From an uncultured Granulosicoccaceae bacterium (GTDB lineage Bacteria; Pseudomonadota; Gammaproteobacteria; Granulosicoccales; Granulosicoccaceae): DNA of 38,684 nt. Location of the stretch: assembly GCA_937951345.1 (NCBI GenBank), contig CALFCF010000072.1, positions 1 through 38,684 of the forward strand. The letters are read 5' to 3'. The notes beneath the pieces are model-generated. The model saw nothing but the letters and a program-made list of their open reading frames with translations. It did not search any database and was not told where the DNA came from. Position numbers and translations under genes: made by a program. This document shows, piece by piece, positions 1-7,193 of the stretch (position 1 is its first letter; every line of letters starts with the position of its first letter).

Positions 1-2
1 AG

Positions 3-197
3 GAACGCATCGAGCAGGAACGCATCGAGCAGGAACGCATCGAGCAGGAACGCATCGAGCAGGAACGCATCGAGCAGGAACGCATCGAGCAGGAACGCAT
101 CGAGCAGGAACGCATTGAGCAGGAACGCATCGAGCAAAAGCGCATCGAGCAAAAGCGCATCGAGCAGGAACGCATCGAACAGGAACGCATCGAACAG
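3..197 (+). repeat. 15-bp tandem repeat inside tolA (13 units, ERIEQ)
   Basis: Thirteen consecutive 15-bp units encode ERIEQ or KRIEQ in the tolA frame. The first seven are identical at the DNA level; later units carry single changes such as ATT for ATC, AAG for GAA and GAA for GAG. The array runs off the left edge, so the true copy number is not visible. Identity of synonymous positions points to recent slippage or unequal crossover rather than old protein repeats. Confidence 0.95.
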
Positions 198-638
198 GAA
201 CGAAGGGATGCTGAGCGTCGCGCTGCTGAAGAGGCTGAGCTTAAGCGACAGCAGGAAGCGGCGCGCCTGCAAGCAGATCGTGATCGGCAGCGACAACGTT
301 TGCAGGAACAGCGTCAGGCAGCAGCGACGGCAGAAGAGTCGCGCCGCGCAAATCAGCGACTGGAGCGTGAACGTAACCGCTACTACAACGCACTAGGTAG
401 TGCAGTACGGCGTAGCTGGCGTAAACCTCCGGGCGTGCCGGCAGGTATTGAGTGTCGGGTCAATGTTACGCAGGAACCCACGGGACGTGTTCGTGATGTC
501 AGGGTTGATAGTTGTAGTAAGGGCGGAGAGCTTATGCGCAATTCTGTGGAGCAGGCGGTATTGCGCGCTTCACCATTGCCGACCCCTCGTGATGATTCGT
601 TGTTTGATCGTGACTTGCGTATAACTTTCAGATTCTAG
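3..638 (+). CDS. tolA: TolA, cell-envelope integrity protein (C-terminal part, 5' truncated by window)
   Basis: TolA links the inner-membrane TolQR motor to TolB and Pal across the periplasm. The visible part is a long charged helical region (ERIEQ repeats, then an Arg/Glu/Gln/Ala-rich coiled stretch) followed by a compact C-terminal domain of about 85 residues. That domain starts near [16 protein letters not shown] and includes [19 protein letters not shown] and a final DLRITFRF. This is the usual layout of TolA domains II and III, with the two Cys residues common in domain III. The frame is open to the left edge, so the N-terminal membrane anchor lies outside the window. tolB, pal and cpoB follow on the same strand, which confirms the assignment. 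The TAG stop lies inside the left arm of the inverted repeat at 635-883. Confidence 0.93.
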   Translation, partial: ERIEQERIEQERIEQERIEQERIEQERIEQERIEQERIEQERIEQKRIEQKRIEQERIEQERIEQERRDAERRAAEEAELKRQQEAARLQADRDRQRQRLQEQRQAAATAEESRRANQRLERERNRYYNALGSAVRRSWRKPPGVPAGIECRVNVTQEPTGRVRDVRVDSCSKGGELMRNSVEQAVLRASPLPTPRDDSLFDRDLRITFRF

Positions 639-883
639 CCTGCTCTATTCACGAAGGCGAAAACAGTGACACTGAAAACTAAGCAATTTCCAGTTAGAAA
701 AGCAGTTTTAGCGTCGCTGCGGGTATCCGCACACTGTTTTCTATTCACCCCCAGTGCCAGTCTGCCGTCGCAGCTCACACGATTCGGCTCAACCCGTAGA
801 TTTCTACGAATTTCGCTGAATCGAGCGACCTGCTTAGGTAGCCAGACTCTGGTGGTGAACCCTTCATGAATAGAGCAGGCTAG
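635..883. repeat. Inverted-repeat-bounded element between tolA and tolB (MITE-like)
   Basis: The 23-bp arms at 635-657 and 861-883 are reverse complements with one mismatch (arm core AGCCTGCTCTATTCA). They enclose about 200 bp without a convincing gene; the 67-codon reading frame at 666-869 has no recognisable features. The left arm supplies the tolA stop codon. It could be a non-autonomous transposon remnant or a long-range RNA stem in the tolA-tolB message. No clear target-site duplication is visible. Confidence 0.6.
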
Positions 884-923
884 GCTCTGTGCGAAAATCG
901 TAAACGAGACTGACAGGAAAACT

Positions 924-2258
924 ATGTATCAACAACTGATCAACAAGTTTCGCGACAACTACCGAAAACTCTTCAGGTATGTTGGTTTGCTGTGTCTGGT
1001 TTCGGGAATCAATCTGTCTTCACCTGCGTTTGCTGTCATAGAAATCGAAGTGACAAAGGGTGGATTCAATGCGATCCCGATTGCTATTGCACCGTTTGGC
1101 TGGGGTGGTCTGGAGCCGCCGGTTGACGTCGCAGGCGTGATCAATGCAGATCTCTTGCGAAGTGGGTTATTTACCCCGTTAAGTAATGCAGACATGCCCG
1201 AATCACTCGTCAGCGGGCAGCGACCCAATTACCCGCTGTGGGATAGAGCAGGTGTTGATTACCTTGTTATTGGCAGTGGTAGTCGATCGGGACCTAACTT
1301 CAATATCGAATTCCAACTGTTTGACCCTATCCGTGAAAAGCTATTGACGGGTTTCAGTTACTCGGTACCGGCTTCAAGTCTGCGTGCGGTTTCGCACCAG
1401 ATAGCCGATGTAGTTTTTGAAGAGATAACCGGGATACGGGGCGCGTTTAATACGGAAATTGCCTATGTCGCCGAAACGGGTCCTGTAAATGACCGTAAAT
1501 ACCAACTGCAGTTAGCTGATGCGGATGGTGAAAATCCGCAGTCGATGTTGACGTCACCACGCCCGATTTTGTCCCCGTCGTGGTCTCCGGATGGTAAACA
1601 GCTGGCTTATGTGTCGTTCGAGGATCGCGAGAAAAGTGCCATTTATATACAGAATCGCGCGACTGGTAAGCGGCGTAAAATCATTTCACGTCAGGGTATC
1701 AACGGCGCACCGAGCTGGTCACCGGATGGCACACGCCTGGCGATAGTGTTGTCGTTTCAGGGTAATCCCGACATTTATATTGTAGATACCGCAACATCGC
1801 AGACGACGCAGGTAACGCGCAACCGCGCGATAGACACAGAACCTGACTGGCTCGATAACAATACTTTGGTGTTTACATCAAACCGCAGCGGTGGCCCGCA
1901 GATCTATCAGGTTAGTGCCTCTGGTGGCAGAGCACAGCGTTTAACTTTTGAAGGGAATTATAATGCCAGCCCCAGCGTGGCTCCTGATGGAAGTGGTATC
2001 GCTATGGTACATCGCGAGGGTGGCGATTACCGTATTGCATTGCTGGACATAGTGACCGGTGACTTTAGGGTGCTAACCAGTGGTTCGCTGGACGAATCCC
2101 CGAGCTTCGCACCCAATGCGCAAATGGTATTGTTTGCGACCTATCGCGGCGGACAGCAAACACTGGGCGCGGTTTCGCTGGACGGTGAGGTAGAACAAAG
2201 CTTTGTGCTCGGCGCATCAAATGTCAGAGAACCTACATGGTCGCCGTTTGATAACTAA
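924..2258 (+). CDS. tolB: TolB, periplasmic Tol-Pal translocation protein
   Basis: TolB is the periplasmic partner that binds Pal and TolA and helps keep the outer membrane tethered during division. The 444-residue product has a cleavable signal peptide ending near SSPAFA (residue 37). An N-terminal alpha/beta domain follows (EIEVTKGGFNAIPIAIAPF and the ADLLRSGLF segment). A C-terminal beta-propeller carries repeated blades of the type PSWSPDGKQLAYVSF, PSWSPDGTRLAIVLS and PSVAPDGSGIAMVHR. The length is normal for the family. AGGA at 915-918 lies 5 nt before the ATG and supports the start. It sits in the canonical order after tolA and before pal, but the 285-bp gap to tolA is unusually large because of the inverted-repeat element there. 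Confidence 0.97.
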   Translation: MYQQLINKFRDNYRKLFRYVGLLCLVSGINLSSPAFAVIEIEVTKGGFNAIPIAIAPFGWGGLEPPVDVAGVINADLLRSGLFTPLSNADMPESLVSGQRPNYPLWDRAGVDYLVIGSGSRSGPNFNIEFQLFDPIREKLLTGFSYSVPASSLRAVSHQIADVVFEEITGIRGAFNTEIAYVAETGPVNDRKYQLQLADADGENPQSMLTSPRPILSPSWSPDGKQLAYVSFEDREKSAIYIQNRATGKRRKIISRQGINGAPSWSPDGTRLAIVLSFQGNPDIYIVDTATSQTTQVTRNRAIDTEPDWLDNNTLVFTSNRSGGPQIYQVSASGGRAQRLTFEGNYNASPSVAPDGSGIAMVHREGGDYRIALLDIVTGDFRVLTSGSLDESPSFAPNAQMVLFATYRGGQQTLGAVSLDGEVEQSFVLGASNVREPTWSPFDN

Positions 2259-2288
2259 CCACGGTCTCCCGATTTAGCGGCAATTGGC

Positions 2289-2312
2289 GACGTTCACCGT
2301 TAGCTGAACGTC
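2289..2312 (+). other. Stem-loop downstream of tolB
   Basis: GACGTTCA and TGAACGTC form a perfect 8-bp stem with an 8-nt loop, 31 bp after the tolB stop. There is no T tract, so it is not a classical intrinsic terminator. It may stabilise or process the tolB-pal message. No gene is seen in the 266-bp tolB-pal gap. Confidence 0.4.
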
Positions 2313-2436
2313 ACTGCGCCGTTGGCGAGACTACATTCTTCGCTCAAATAGTCCTGCTGGCGTTAAAATACGCGAAGTGCACAATGACCGGGTAACTGAG
2401 GTCGGGTCGTACTCGGCAATATGCCCTTATACCCTA

Positions 2437-2442
2437 TATAAT
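2437..2442 (+). promoter_or_regulatory. Candidate -10 element upstream of pal
   Basis: A perfect TATAAT lies 83 bp before the pal ATG. The matching -35 region is weak at every usual spacing. An internal promoter ahead of pal would fit the long intergenic gap, but only the -10 hexamer supports it. Confidence 0.35.
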
Positions 2443-2524
2443 CGCACCAGATAACCATAAAAGATTCATCTCAAATGAGCAGCAACACATTTTTGCTCAA
2501 TACTTCAAACAAGAGAGGCGTGCA

Positions 2525-3088
2525 ATGAGACTGACCAAGTCGGTATATTCAGAAACCACACACCCAGCACCGCAGGTTGCGAAGAGAGTTCTGCCGTTTT
2601 TCGTCATTGCTTTCGCGATGCTGGTATCGGCCTGTACGTCAGCGCCAAAAATCCCTGACGTTCCACTAGTCAATACAAATTCAGGAGCTTCATCGAGCGG
2701 TACCAGCGACTCTGAAGTCGTTGCGGTCAATTCAAATTCAATTTCAGCACGGGCACCGGCAGATCGCGTGGTATTTTTTGATTTTGACGATGCTCAGGTG
2801 CGCAGTGAATACCGAGCCACAGTGACAGATCACGGTCGTTTTCTAGCCGCGAATCCAGATGGTAGGGTACAACTGGAAGGCCACACTGATGAGCGCGGTA
2901 CGCGTGAGTACAACATTGCACTGGGCGAAAATCGCGCTCAGAATATCAGCCAGCTTCTGCAATTGCAGGGTGCCCGCCCCGGTCAAATTTCTGTAATCAG
3001 CTTTGGTGAAGAATTGCCGGCGGCCAGCGGCCAGAACGAAGGTGCTTGGGCACAAAATCGACGTGTCGTAATCGTCTACAGCAACTAG
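2525..3088 (+). CDS. pal: Pal, peptidoglycan-associated lipoprotein
   Basis: Pal is an outer-membrane lipoprotein that binds peptidoglycan through an OmpA-type domain and is recruited to the septum by the Tol system. The 187-residue product has an N-terminal hydrophobic segment ending in a lipobox (MLVSAC, Cys37). A Ser/Asn-rich tether follows, then a C-terminal OmpA domain with VVFFDFDDAQVRSEYR, LEGHTDERGTREYN and the terminal AQNRRVVIVY signature. The signal peptide has an extended n-region (residues 1-22). GAGAGG at 2513-2518 is 6 nt from the ATG and supports this start. tolB precedes it and cpoB follows, as expected. Confidence 0.97.
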   Translation: MRLTKSVYSETTHPAPQVAKRVLPFFVIAFAMLVSACTSAPKIPDVPLVNTNSGASSSGTSDSEVVAVNSNSISARAPADRVVFFDFDDAQVRSEYRATVTDHGRFLAANPDGRVQLEGHTDERGTREYNIALGENRAQNISQLLQLQGARPGQISVISFGEELPAASGQNEGAWAQNRRVVIVYSN

Positions 3089-3289
3089 AGGCCGTCTTAA
3101 AATTAATCTGGGTGCCCGCAGTCTTGAACACCACCATGGTGTTACGTGTGGCACCAGTGGAGCACCGAATTCTACTCGGTCAGTAGGCGCCTCTGTGTGA
3201 TGCGTATTAGCTGGTGACTCCTGATAATTTTGAGACACATTACGGTCTGATAGACGCTGATCGCCGCATGCTGCTTATCGATACCAGTT

Positions 3290-4174
3290 ATGTTGAAAAA
3301 GTTAACAACTGATTTGCCGGCCGGGCGGCTTACAAAGCCCCAGGTTGCGAGGCTTCCATTGCCTCGGCTGTTGCCGTGGTTGTTTGCTGTGGCCTGTCTG
3401 CTTGCCATCTCTAATACAGCTTATAGCCAGAGCCGGCCAAAGCTCAGCGATGTAAATCAGCGACTGATCCGTGTTGAGAATGTACTGGATCAGTCATTGT
3501 TTGAGTTGTTGCAGCAGATTCGTGATCTGGAAAGTGATTTACGCGTGCTGCGTGGTGACATTGAAAGCCAGGCCAACGAAATTTCCCGATTGCGGCGGGC
3601 AGCTGGTAATCAATCCGGCAGTGACGATCTGGAGCAACGCCTTCTCAGTGTTGAACGGCAGTTGCGGACATTAAGCGGTGGCGATAGTGGCGACGGATCT
3701 GAATTTAACAGTGGATCAACCGACAGTGTCTCGCCGGACAGTGATGCCGCTTCCGGTATTGTCTCCGGTGAGGTCAAAACAGCCACAGGTGCTGAAACTG
3801 CCGCCTATCAGAAAGCTAAGCGGCTGCTTGACGATGGTGATTATGACGCCGCGATTGCCGGTTTCGAGGATTTTTTGACGAGTTTTCCCGGTGGTGCGTT
3901 TTCTGACAATGCGCTGTACTGGCAGGGTGAGGCGATGTATGCCCAACGCTCTTTTGAAGACGCGATCATCAATTTTAATGTCATGATCGAGTCGTTTCCG
4001 CAGAGTGCCAAAGTGCCTGACGCATTTTTAAAAATCGCTTTTTCGCACTTTGAGCAGGAACGCTATGCGGACGCCAGAACGATGCTTGAGCAGATCGTTT
4101 CGGCCTATAGTGGTCGATCGGCAGCGGTGCTTGCGCAACGACGGCTCAGTGAAATGGATTCAGCCGGCTTGTAG
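3290..4174 (+). CDS. cpoB: CpoB (YbgF), cell division coordinator
   Basis: CpoB is a periplasmic Tol-Pal-associated protein; in E. coli it coordinates outer-membrane constriction with septal peptidoglycan synthesis. The 294-residue product has a long signal peptide ending near SNTAYS (residue 46). An N-terminal coiled coil that trimerises in relatives comes next (residues about 52-125, RVENVLDQSLFELLQQIRDL and later). A Ser/Gly/Asp-rich linker leads to a C-terminal TPR array (about 170-290, AAYQKAKRLLDDGDYDAAIA, DNALYWQGEAMYAQRSFEDA, PDAFLKIAFSHFEQERYADA). Length, order of domains and position directly after pal match the family. There is no strong ribosome-binding site before the ATG. Confidence 0.94.
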   Translation: MLKKLTTDLPAGRLTKPQVARLPLPRLLPWLFAVACLLAISNTAYSQSRPKLSDVNQRLIRVENVLDQSLFELLQQIRDLESDLRVLRGDIESQANEISRLRRAAGNQSGSDDLEQRLLSVERQLRTLSGGDSGDGSEFNSGSTDSVSPDSDAASGIVSGEVKTATGAETAAYQKAKRLLDDGDYDAAIAGFEDFLTSFPGGAFSDNALYWQGEAMYAQRSFEDAIINFNVMIESFPQSAKVPDAFLKIAFSHFEQERYADARTMLEQIVSAYSGRSAAVLAQRRLSEMDSAGL

Positions 4175-4209
4175 GCGGATTCCTTCAATAGCAAGCCGGC
4201 AAAGCTTGC
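4163..4209 (+). other. Overlapping stem-loops at the cpoB 3' end
   Basis: GCCGGCTTG at 4163-4171, which includes the start of the cpoB stop region, pairs perfectly with CAAGCCGGC at 4192-4200. The same segment, as GCAAGC (4191-4196), can instead pair with GCTTGC (4204-4209). The two hairpins are mutually exclusive. No T run follows, so factor-independent termination is not supported. Confidence 0.4.
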
Positions 4210-4346
4210 CAGTGGGTTGGACGTTTGCGGTTCCCAAAGCTGCTATACTTCGGTATCATCCGGTTCCCTTGACGGATAGGTGGCTCTTAGATCGCGTTAA
4301 CCGGTCAGGGGAGCAGACCAATATCGGTTGAACCTTGTTTTAACCG

Positions 4347-4384
4347 ATAGTGCTATGAAGGTAGTGCTATGAAGATAGTGCTAT
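4347..4384 (+). repeat. 14-bp tandem repeat upstream of tRNA-Lys
   Basis: TAGTGCTAT recurs at 4348, 4362 and 4376, giving 2.7 copies of a 14-bp unit ending 12 bp before the tRNA. It is preceded by a 7-bp inverted repeat (ATCGGTT at 4323-4329, AACCGAT at 4342-4348). It lies where the tRNA promoter or leader should be. No convincing -35/-10 pair was identified. Confidence 0.6.
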
Positions 4385-4395
4385 TAAAAAACGTA

Positions 4396-4471
4396 GGGGC
4401 GTTAGCTCAGTTGGTAGAGCATCTGACTTTTAATCAGGTGGTCACAGGTTCGAATCCTGTACGCCCCACCA
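4396..4471 (+). tRNA. tRNA-Lys (anticodon UUU), CCA encoded
   Basis: A full cloverleaf can be drawn. The acceptor stem is GGGGCGT/ACGCCCC, the D arm is GCTC...GAGC and the anticodon stem is TCTGA/TCAGG with loop CTTTTAA. The T arm contains GGTTCGAATCC. The discriminator base is A, followed by an encoded CCA. The length is 76 nt. The TTT anticodon reads lysine codons. Its place directly after cpoB matches the lysT position in Enterobacteria. Confidence 0.98.
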
Positions 4472-4614
4472 TTTTTCTGTTAATCCCTTCTCTGCTATTT
4501 CTCTCCCTTTTATTTCTTAGCGATTTTTAGGTCTTACCGATGCCCGCGCGCTCATCACTTGAACGTGGATTTTGAAGTCGACGCGAACAGTATTTCAGGT
4601 ACCAGAACAAATTC

Positions 4615-5484
4615 CTACTTCCGGTAGTCATCTACCCACTGAAGTGTGCGCTCCAATCCACCAAAGGGGTAGAAGTGCATTTTGACGTCGCCGTGTTGGT
4701 CGGTTAATTGTTTTTTGTAAGTATCGACTAATTTATCAGGGCCGGCTGTACCCATTAGCTGCGTCAGGGAAAACCCATATTTCTTAACTACAGAAGAAGA
4801 TGCCTGAACCCCGCAGATTTTGGCAAAGCGAAGCAACGTCTTGATACCGGCCGGGCCGGGTATGCCGAGTCTGACAGGTGCGGAGATCCCGCGTTTACGT
4901 AATTCTATAAGCCAGCTGAGTACGGCATCTGCATCAAACGAAAATTGCGTCACAATCAGGGGTTGCATACCACGGGTGTTTATCTCGGTGCATTTAGCAT
5001 CGACGGCCGCAAAACACTCCTCAATAGACATATTGGGATGCCCCTCAGGATGTCCACCTATCCCCACAACTTCTATTCCGTTTTTTTCGAAAACGCCGGT
5101 TTTGATGACAGTCAGGCTGTCCGAATAGGGACCTTCGGCTACTGGCGGATCACCTGCAATGACGAAACATCGCTTTACGTGGCTTTGTGATGTAGCTGAT
5201 TGAACATATTGATGTAGCTCTTCTTCTGACTGTATGCGCCGTGCAGATATATGAGGCATCGGCAACATGTTGCTGGCAGCAACTTGTGCGATCGCCTGCA
5301 GTCTGGCTTCCATTGTTTCACCCGGCAGGAAGGTCACAGATACCGATGATTTTTGCGCAAGAGCAGGTACAGCTTGCCTGAATGATTCGACATCCTTAGC
5401 GGTAATTTCCAGCGAAAAGTCGTTCAGAATGTTGTCTTGCTGCATGCCTGTACTCACTTCTGTTTCTTGTTGAGGTGTATTCAT
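4615..5484 (-). CDS. MetF-like methylenetetrahydrofolate reductase
   Basis: The product resembles the FAD-dependent reductase that converts 5,10-methylene-THF to 5-methyl-THF. Visible family signatures are FSLEITAKD (with the Glu corresponding to the catalytic N-terminal Glu), MLPMPHISARR, CFVIAGDPP (the folate/FAD-site GDPP motif), VVGIGGHPEGHP, LIVTQFSFDAD and APVRLGIPGPAG. I chose the ATG at 5484 (289 residues, normal size). The frame stays open to a TTG at 5589, but the extra 35 residues are low-complexity and no strong ribosome-binding site decides the start. It belongs to a divergent MetF branch, so the exact donor and physiological direction are uncertain. It is divergently arranged with the photolyase-domain gene across about 500 bp. 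Confidence 0.85.
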   Translation of the reverse strand: MNTPQQETEVSTGMQQDNILNDFSLEITAKDVESFRQAVPALAQKSSVSVTFLPGETMEARLQAIAQVAASNMLPMPHISARRIQSEEELHQYVQSATSQSHVKRCFVIAGDPPVAEGPYSDSLTVIKTGVFEKNGIEVVGIGGHPEGHPNMSIEECFAAVDAKCTEINTRGMQPLIVTQFSFDADAVLSWLIELRKRGISAPVRLGIPGPAGIKTLLRFAKICGVQASSSVVKKYGFSLTQLMGTAGPDKLVDTYKKQLTDQHGDVKMHFYPFGGLERTLQWVDDYRK

Positions 5485-5589
5485 TACTTCTGGTTCATTG
5501 TTCACATTTGTATCACTGGCAGTTTGCCGAGTATCACCGGTACCACCACCGGATGGAACTGTTTGACTTTGTAGATCGGCTGCACGCAA

Positions 5590-5990
5590 GCTTCACAACT
5601 AGCATTGCAAGCGGTCTCTCCAAGTGAGGATAAGCGGCCGAAATAGTCGCGGGTAACACTAGCACCTGAGGTGAATCACAGGATAGTCAGGGATGGTCGG
5701 ATCACGACCCTTTTCTGTTCGTTAGAACCAGCTCGATGCAAACAAGTGTCAGTAACCGGCAGTTATACGCTGTTGTGTGAGTCAGCTGACAAACAGGCAA
5801 CAGTTTGGTGAACCGGGCTTTGGAGACTGACTACGGCAGTGCTTGTTGTGCAGATAAATCCGAAACAGCGGGAAATCAGATTTTGTCGTTGTGCCGGATA
5901 CTACTGCCTGGGCTACAGTTGTGGAACGAAGTTGATTGATCAATAAACGTAATACCTTCGTAACAGAAGAAAGTCGATTTATCCTCAGCA
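5590..5990. other. Intergenic region between metF-like and photolyase-domain genes
   Basis: About 400 bp with no supported gene; the short reading frame on the minus strand at 5782-5991 lacks any recognisable pattern. Small palindromes are present: CACCT-G-AGGTG at 5674-5684, a GGTCG/CGACC hairpin at 5695-5709 and ATTGATCAAT near 5936-5945. None matches a regulator site well enough to name. The region must contain the divergent promoters. Confidence 0.4.
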
Positions 5991-7124
5991 ATGACCGTTA
6001 TCCACCAACAAAGTTTTTTACGCACTTATGATGAAGTCATAAATCGAATCGAGTTAATCGATCCGGTCGCTTATGATCGAACGCGCAATTACCTTGATGG
6101 TATGGTGACAGGACTGAGTCCGTATCTCACGCATGGTGTTATCTCGACGCCGGACATAGTGGATATGCTAACTCAGCGATACAAGCCAAACCAATGTTAC
6201 CGTCTACTTTACGAACTAGCATGGCGAGAATATTTTCATCGAGTGTGGCAGTTGCTTGGTGAAGAAATATTTAGTGATATTCGTTCTGCACAAGATGAAG
6301 TCGAGTCTGAGAATCCTCCTCTTGCAATTATTGCAGCCGATACCGGCATTACTGCGATTGATAACGCAATCACGCAGCTTACTGAATATGGGCTTATTCA
6401 TAATCATGCACGTATGTGGATTGCTGGACTGAATTGCAACATCGCACATCGAGGTTGGCATGAGTCTGCAAGGTGGATGCATTACCATCTGCTAGACGGC
6501 GATCTGGCGAGTAATACTCTCAGCTGGCAATGGATTGCTGGAACATTCAGTAACAAACGTTATATTGCCAATCAGGACAACATCAATAAATTCAGCCGCA
6601 CACAGCAGTCTGAAACCTTTCTTGATGTTCCGTACGAACAGCTTCAGGATTTGCCGACACCGGAGATTTTGAAAGAATCGGCGAAACCTTTGTACAACGA
6701 GCAATTGTCTGAGGTCACTCTGCCTGAATCATTGGTCTTTGATGGAACCGTAGCGTTGCGGTCGGTCTGGAATCTTGATCCTGGCTGGCAGCCGGAGGCA
6801 GATCACCATATTGTTTTTGTGGAAAAAAACAGACTGGCGCGTTGGCCGCTAAGCCGCAAACGTTGGAACTTTATCGCTCACTGGGCCGACCAGTGCAAGG
6901 CTAAAATTGTTTGCGCGACGCAAGATGACATGCAGCATGCCTGTCAACAAGCGACAAAGGTTGTTCGTCGTGAGTATCCTGCGTGTACCCATTGGCCTGG
7001 CAAGGTTGACGCCAGAGACTGGCTATATCCTCCAATTGATGTTGATCTCGCTACTGCAGATCGGAATGATATACCGAGTTTTTCACGCTACTGGAAAACA
7101 GCGCGGCAAGCCGTTGGTTTATAA
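5991..7124 (+). CDS. Photolyase/cryptochrome-type FAD-binding domain protein, short form
   Basis: The 377-residue product starts directly in the helical FAD-binding domain of the photolyase/cryptochrome family. Visible motifs are GMVTGLSPYLTHGVIST (about 37-53), ELAWREYFHRVW (about 80-91), GLIHNHARMWIAGL (about 134-147) and DGDLASNTLSWQWIAGTFSN with YIANQDNINKFS. The usual N-terminal alpha/beta antenna domain is absent. Instead, about 130 C-terminal residues follow (HHIVFVEKNRLARWPLS, AKIVCATQDDM, and a terminal FSRYWKTAR) with predicted alternating strands and helices. That tail could be a reduced or permuted antenna domain. A DNA-repair or blue-light role is likely from the family but unproven. 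The ATG has no strong ribosome-binding site. Confidence 0.85.
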   Translation: MTVIHQQSFLRTYDEVINRIELIDPVAYDRTRNYLDGMVTGLSPYLTHGVISTPDIVDMLTQRYKPNQCYRLLYELAWREYFHRVWQLLGEEIFSDIRSAQDEVESENPPLAIIAADTGITAIDNAITQLTEYGLIHNHARMWIAGLNCNIAHRGWHESARWMHYHLLDGDLASNTLSWQWIAGTFSNKRYIANQDNINKFSRTQQSETFLDVPYEQLQDLPTPEILKESAKPLYNEQLSEVTLPESLVFDGTVALRSVWNLDPGWQPEADHHIVFVEKNRLARWPLSRKRWNFIAHWADQCKAKIVCATQDDMQHACQQATKVVRREYPACTHWPGKVDARDWLYPPIDVDLATADRNDIPSFSRYWKTARQAVGL

Positions 7125-7193
7125 ACCCGGATAGCACCAATTTGCCGATTATCCCTATGCTTTTTTTTTGGACAGGCGTCGCTGTTGTTGGGA

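Noticed and set aside
115-396. Frame-1 ORF over the tolA repeat
   Set aside because: It is the out-of-frame reading (RNASS-type) of the 15-bp repeat; the TolA frame explains the DNA and continues into the conserved C-terminal domain.
666-869. 67-codon ORF between tolA and tolB
   Set aside because: It lies wholly inside the inverted-repeat element, has no recognisable domain and no ribosome-binding site.
3112-3140. AACACCA/TGGTGTT hairpin after pal as a terminator
   Set aside because: Loop of three bases and no T tract; recorded only as a chance or weak structure.
5935-5946. FNR-type site in TTGATTGATCAA
   Set aside because: The half sites are separated by 2 rather than 4 bases, so it does not fit the FNR consensus.
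7135-7193. Nine-T run after the photolyase-domain gene as a terminator
   Set aside because: The only upstream stem is GGATA/TATCC with a long loop; too weak to call.
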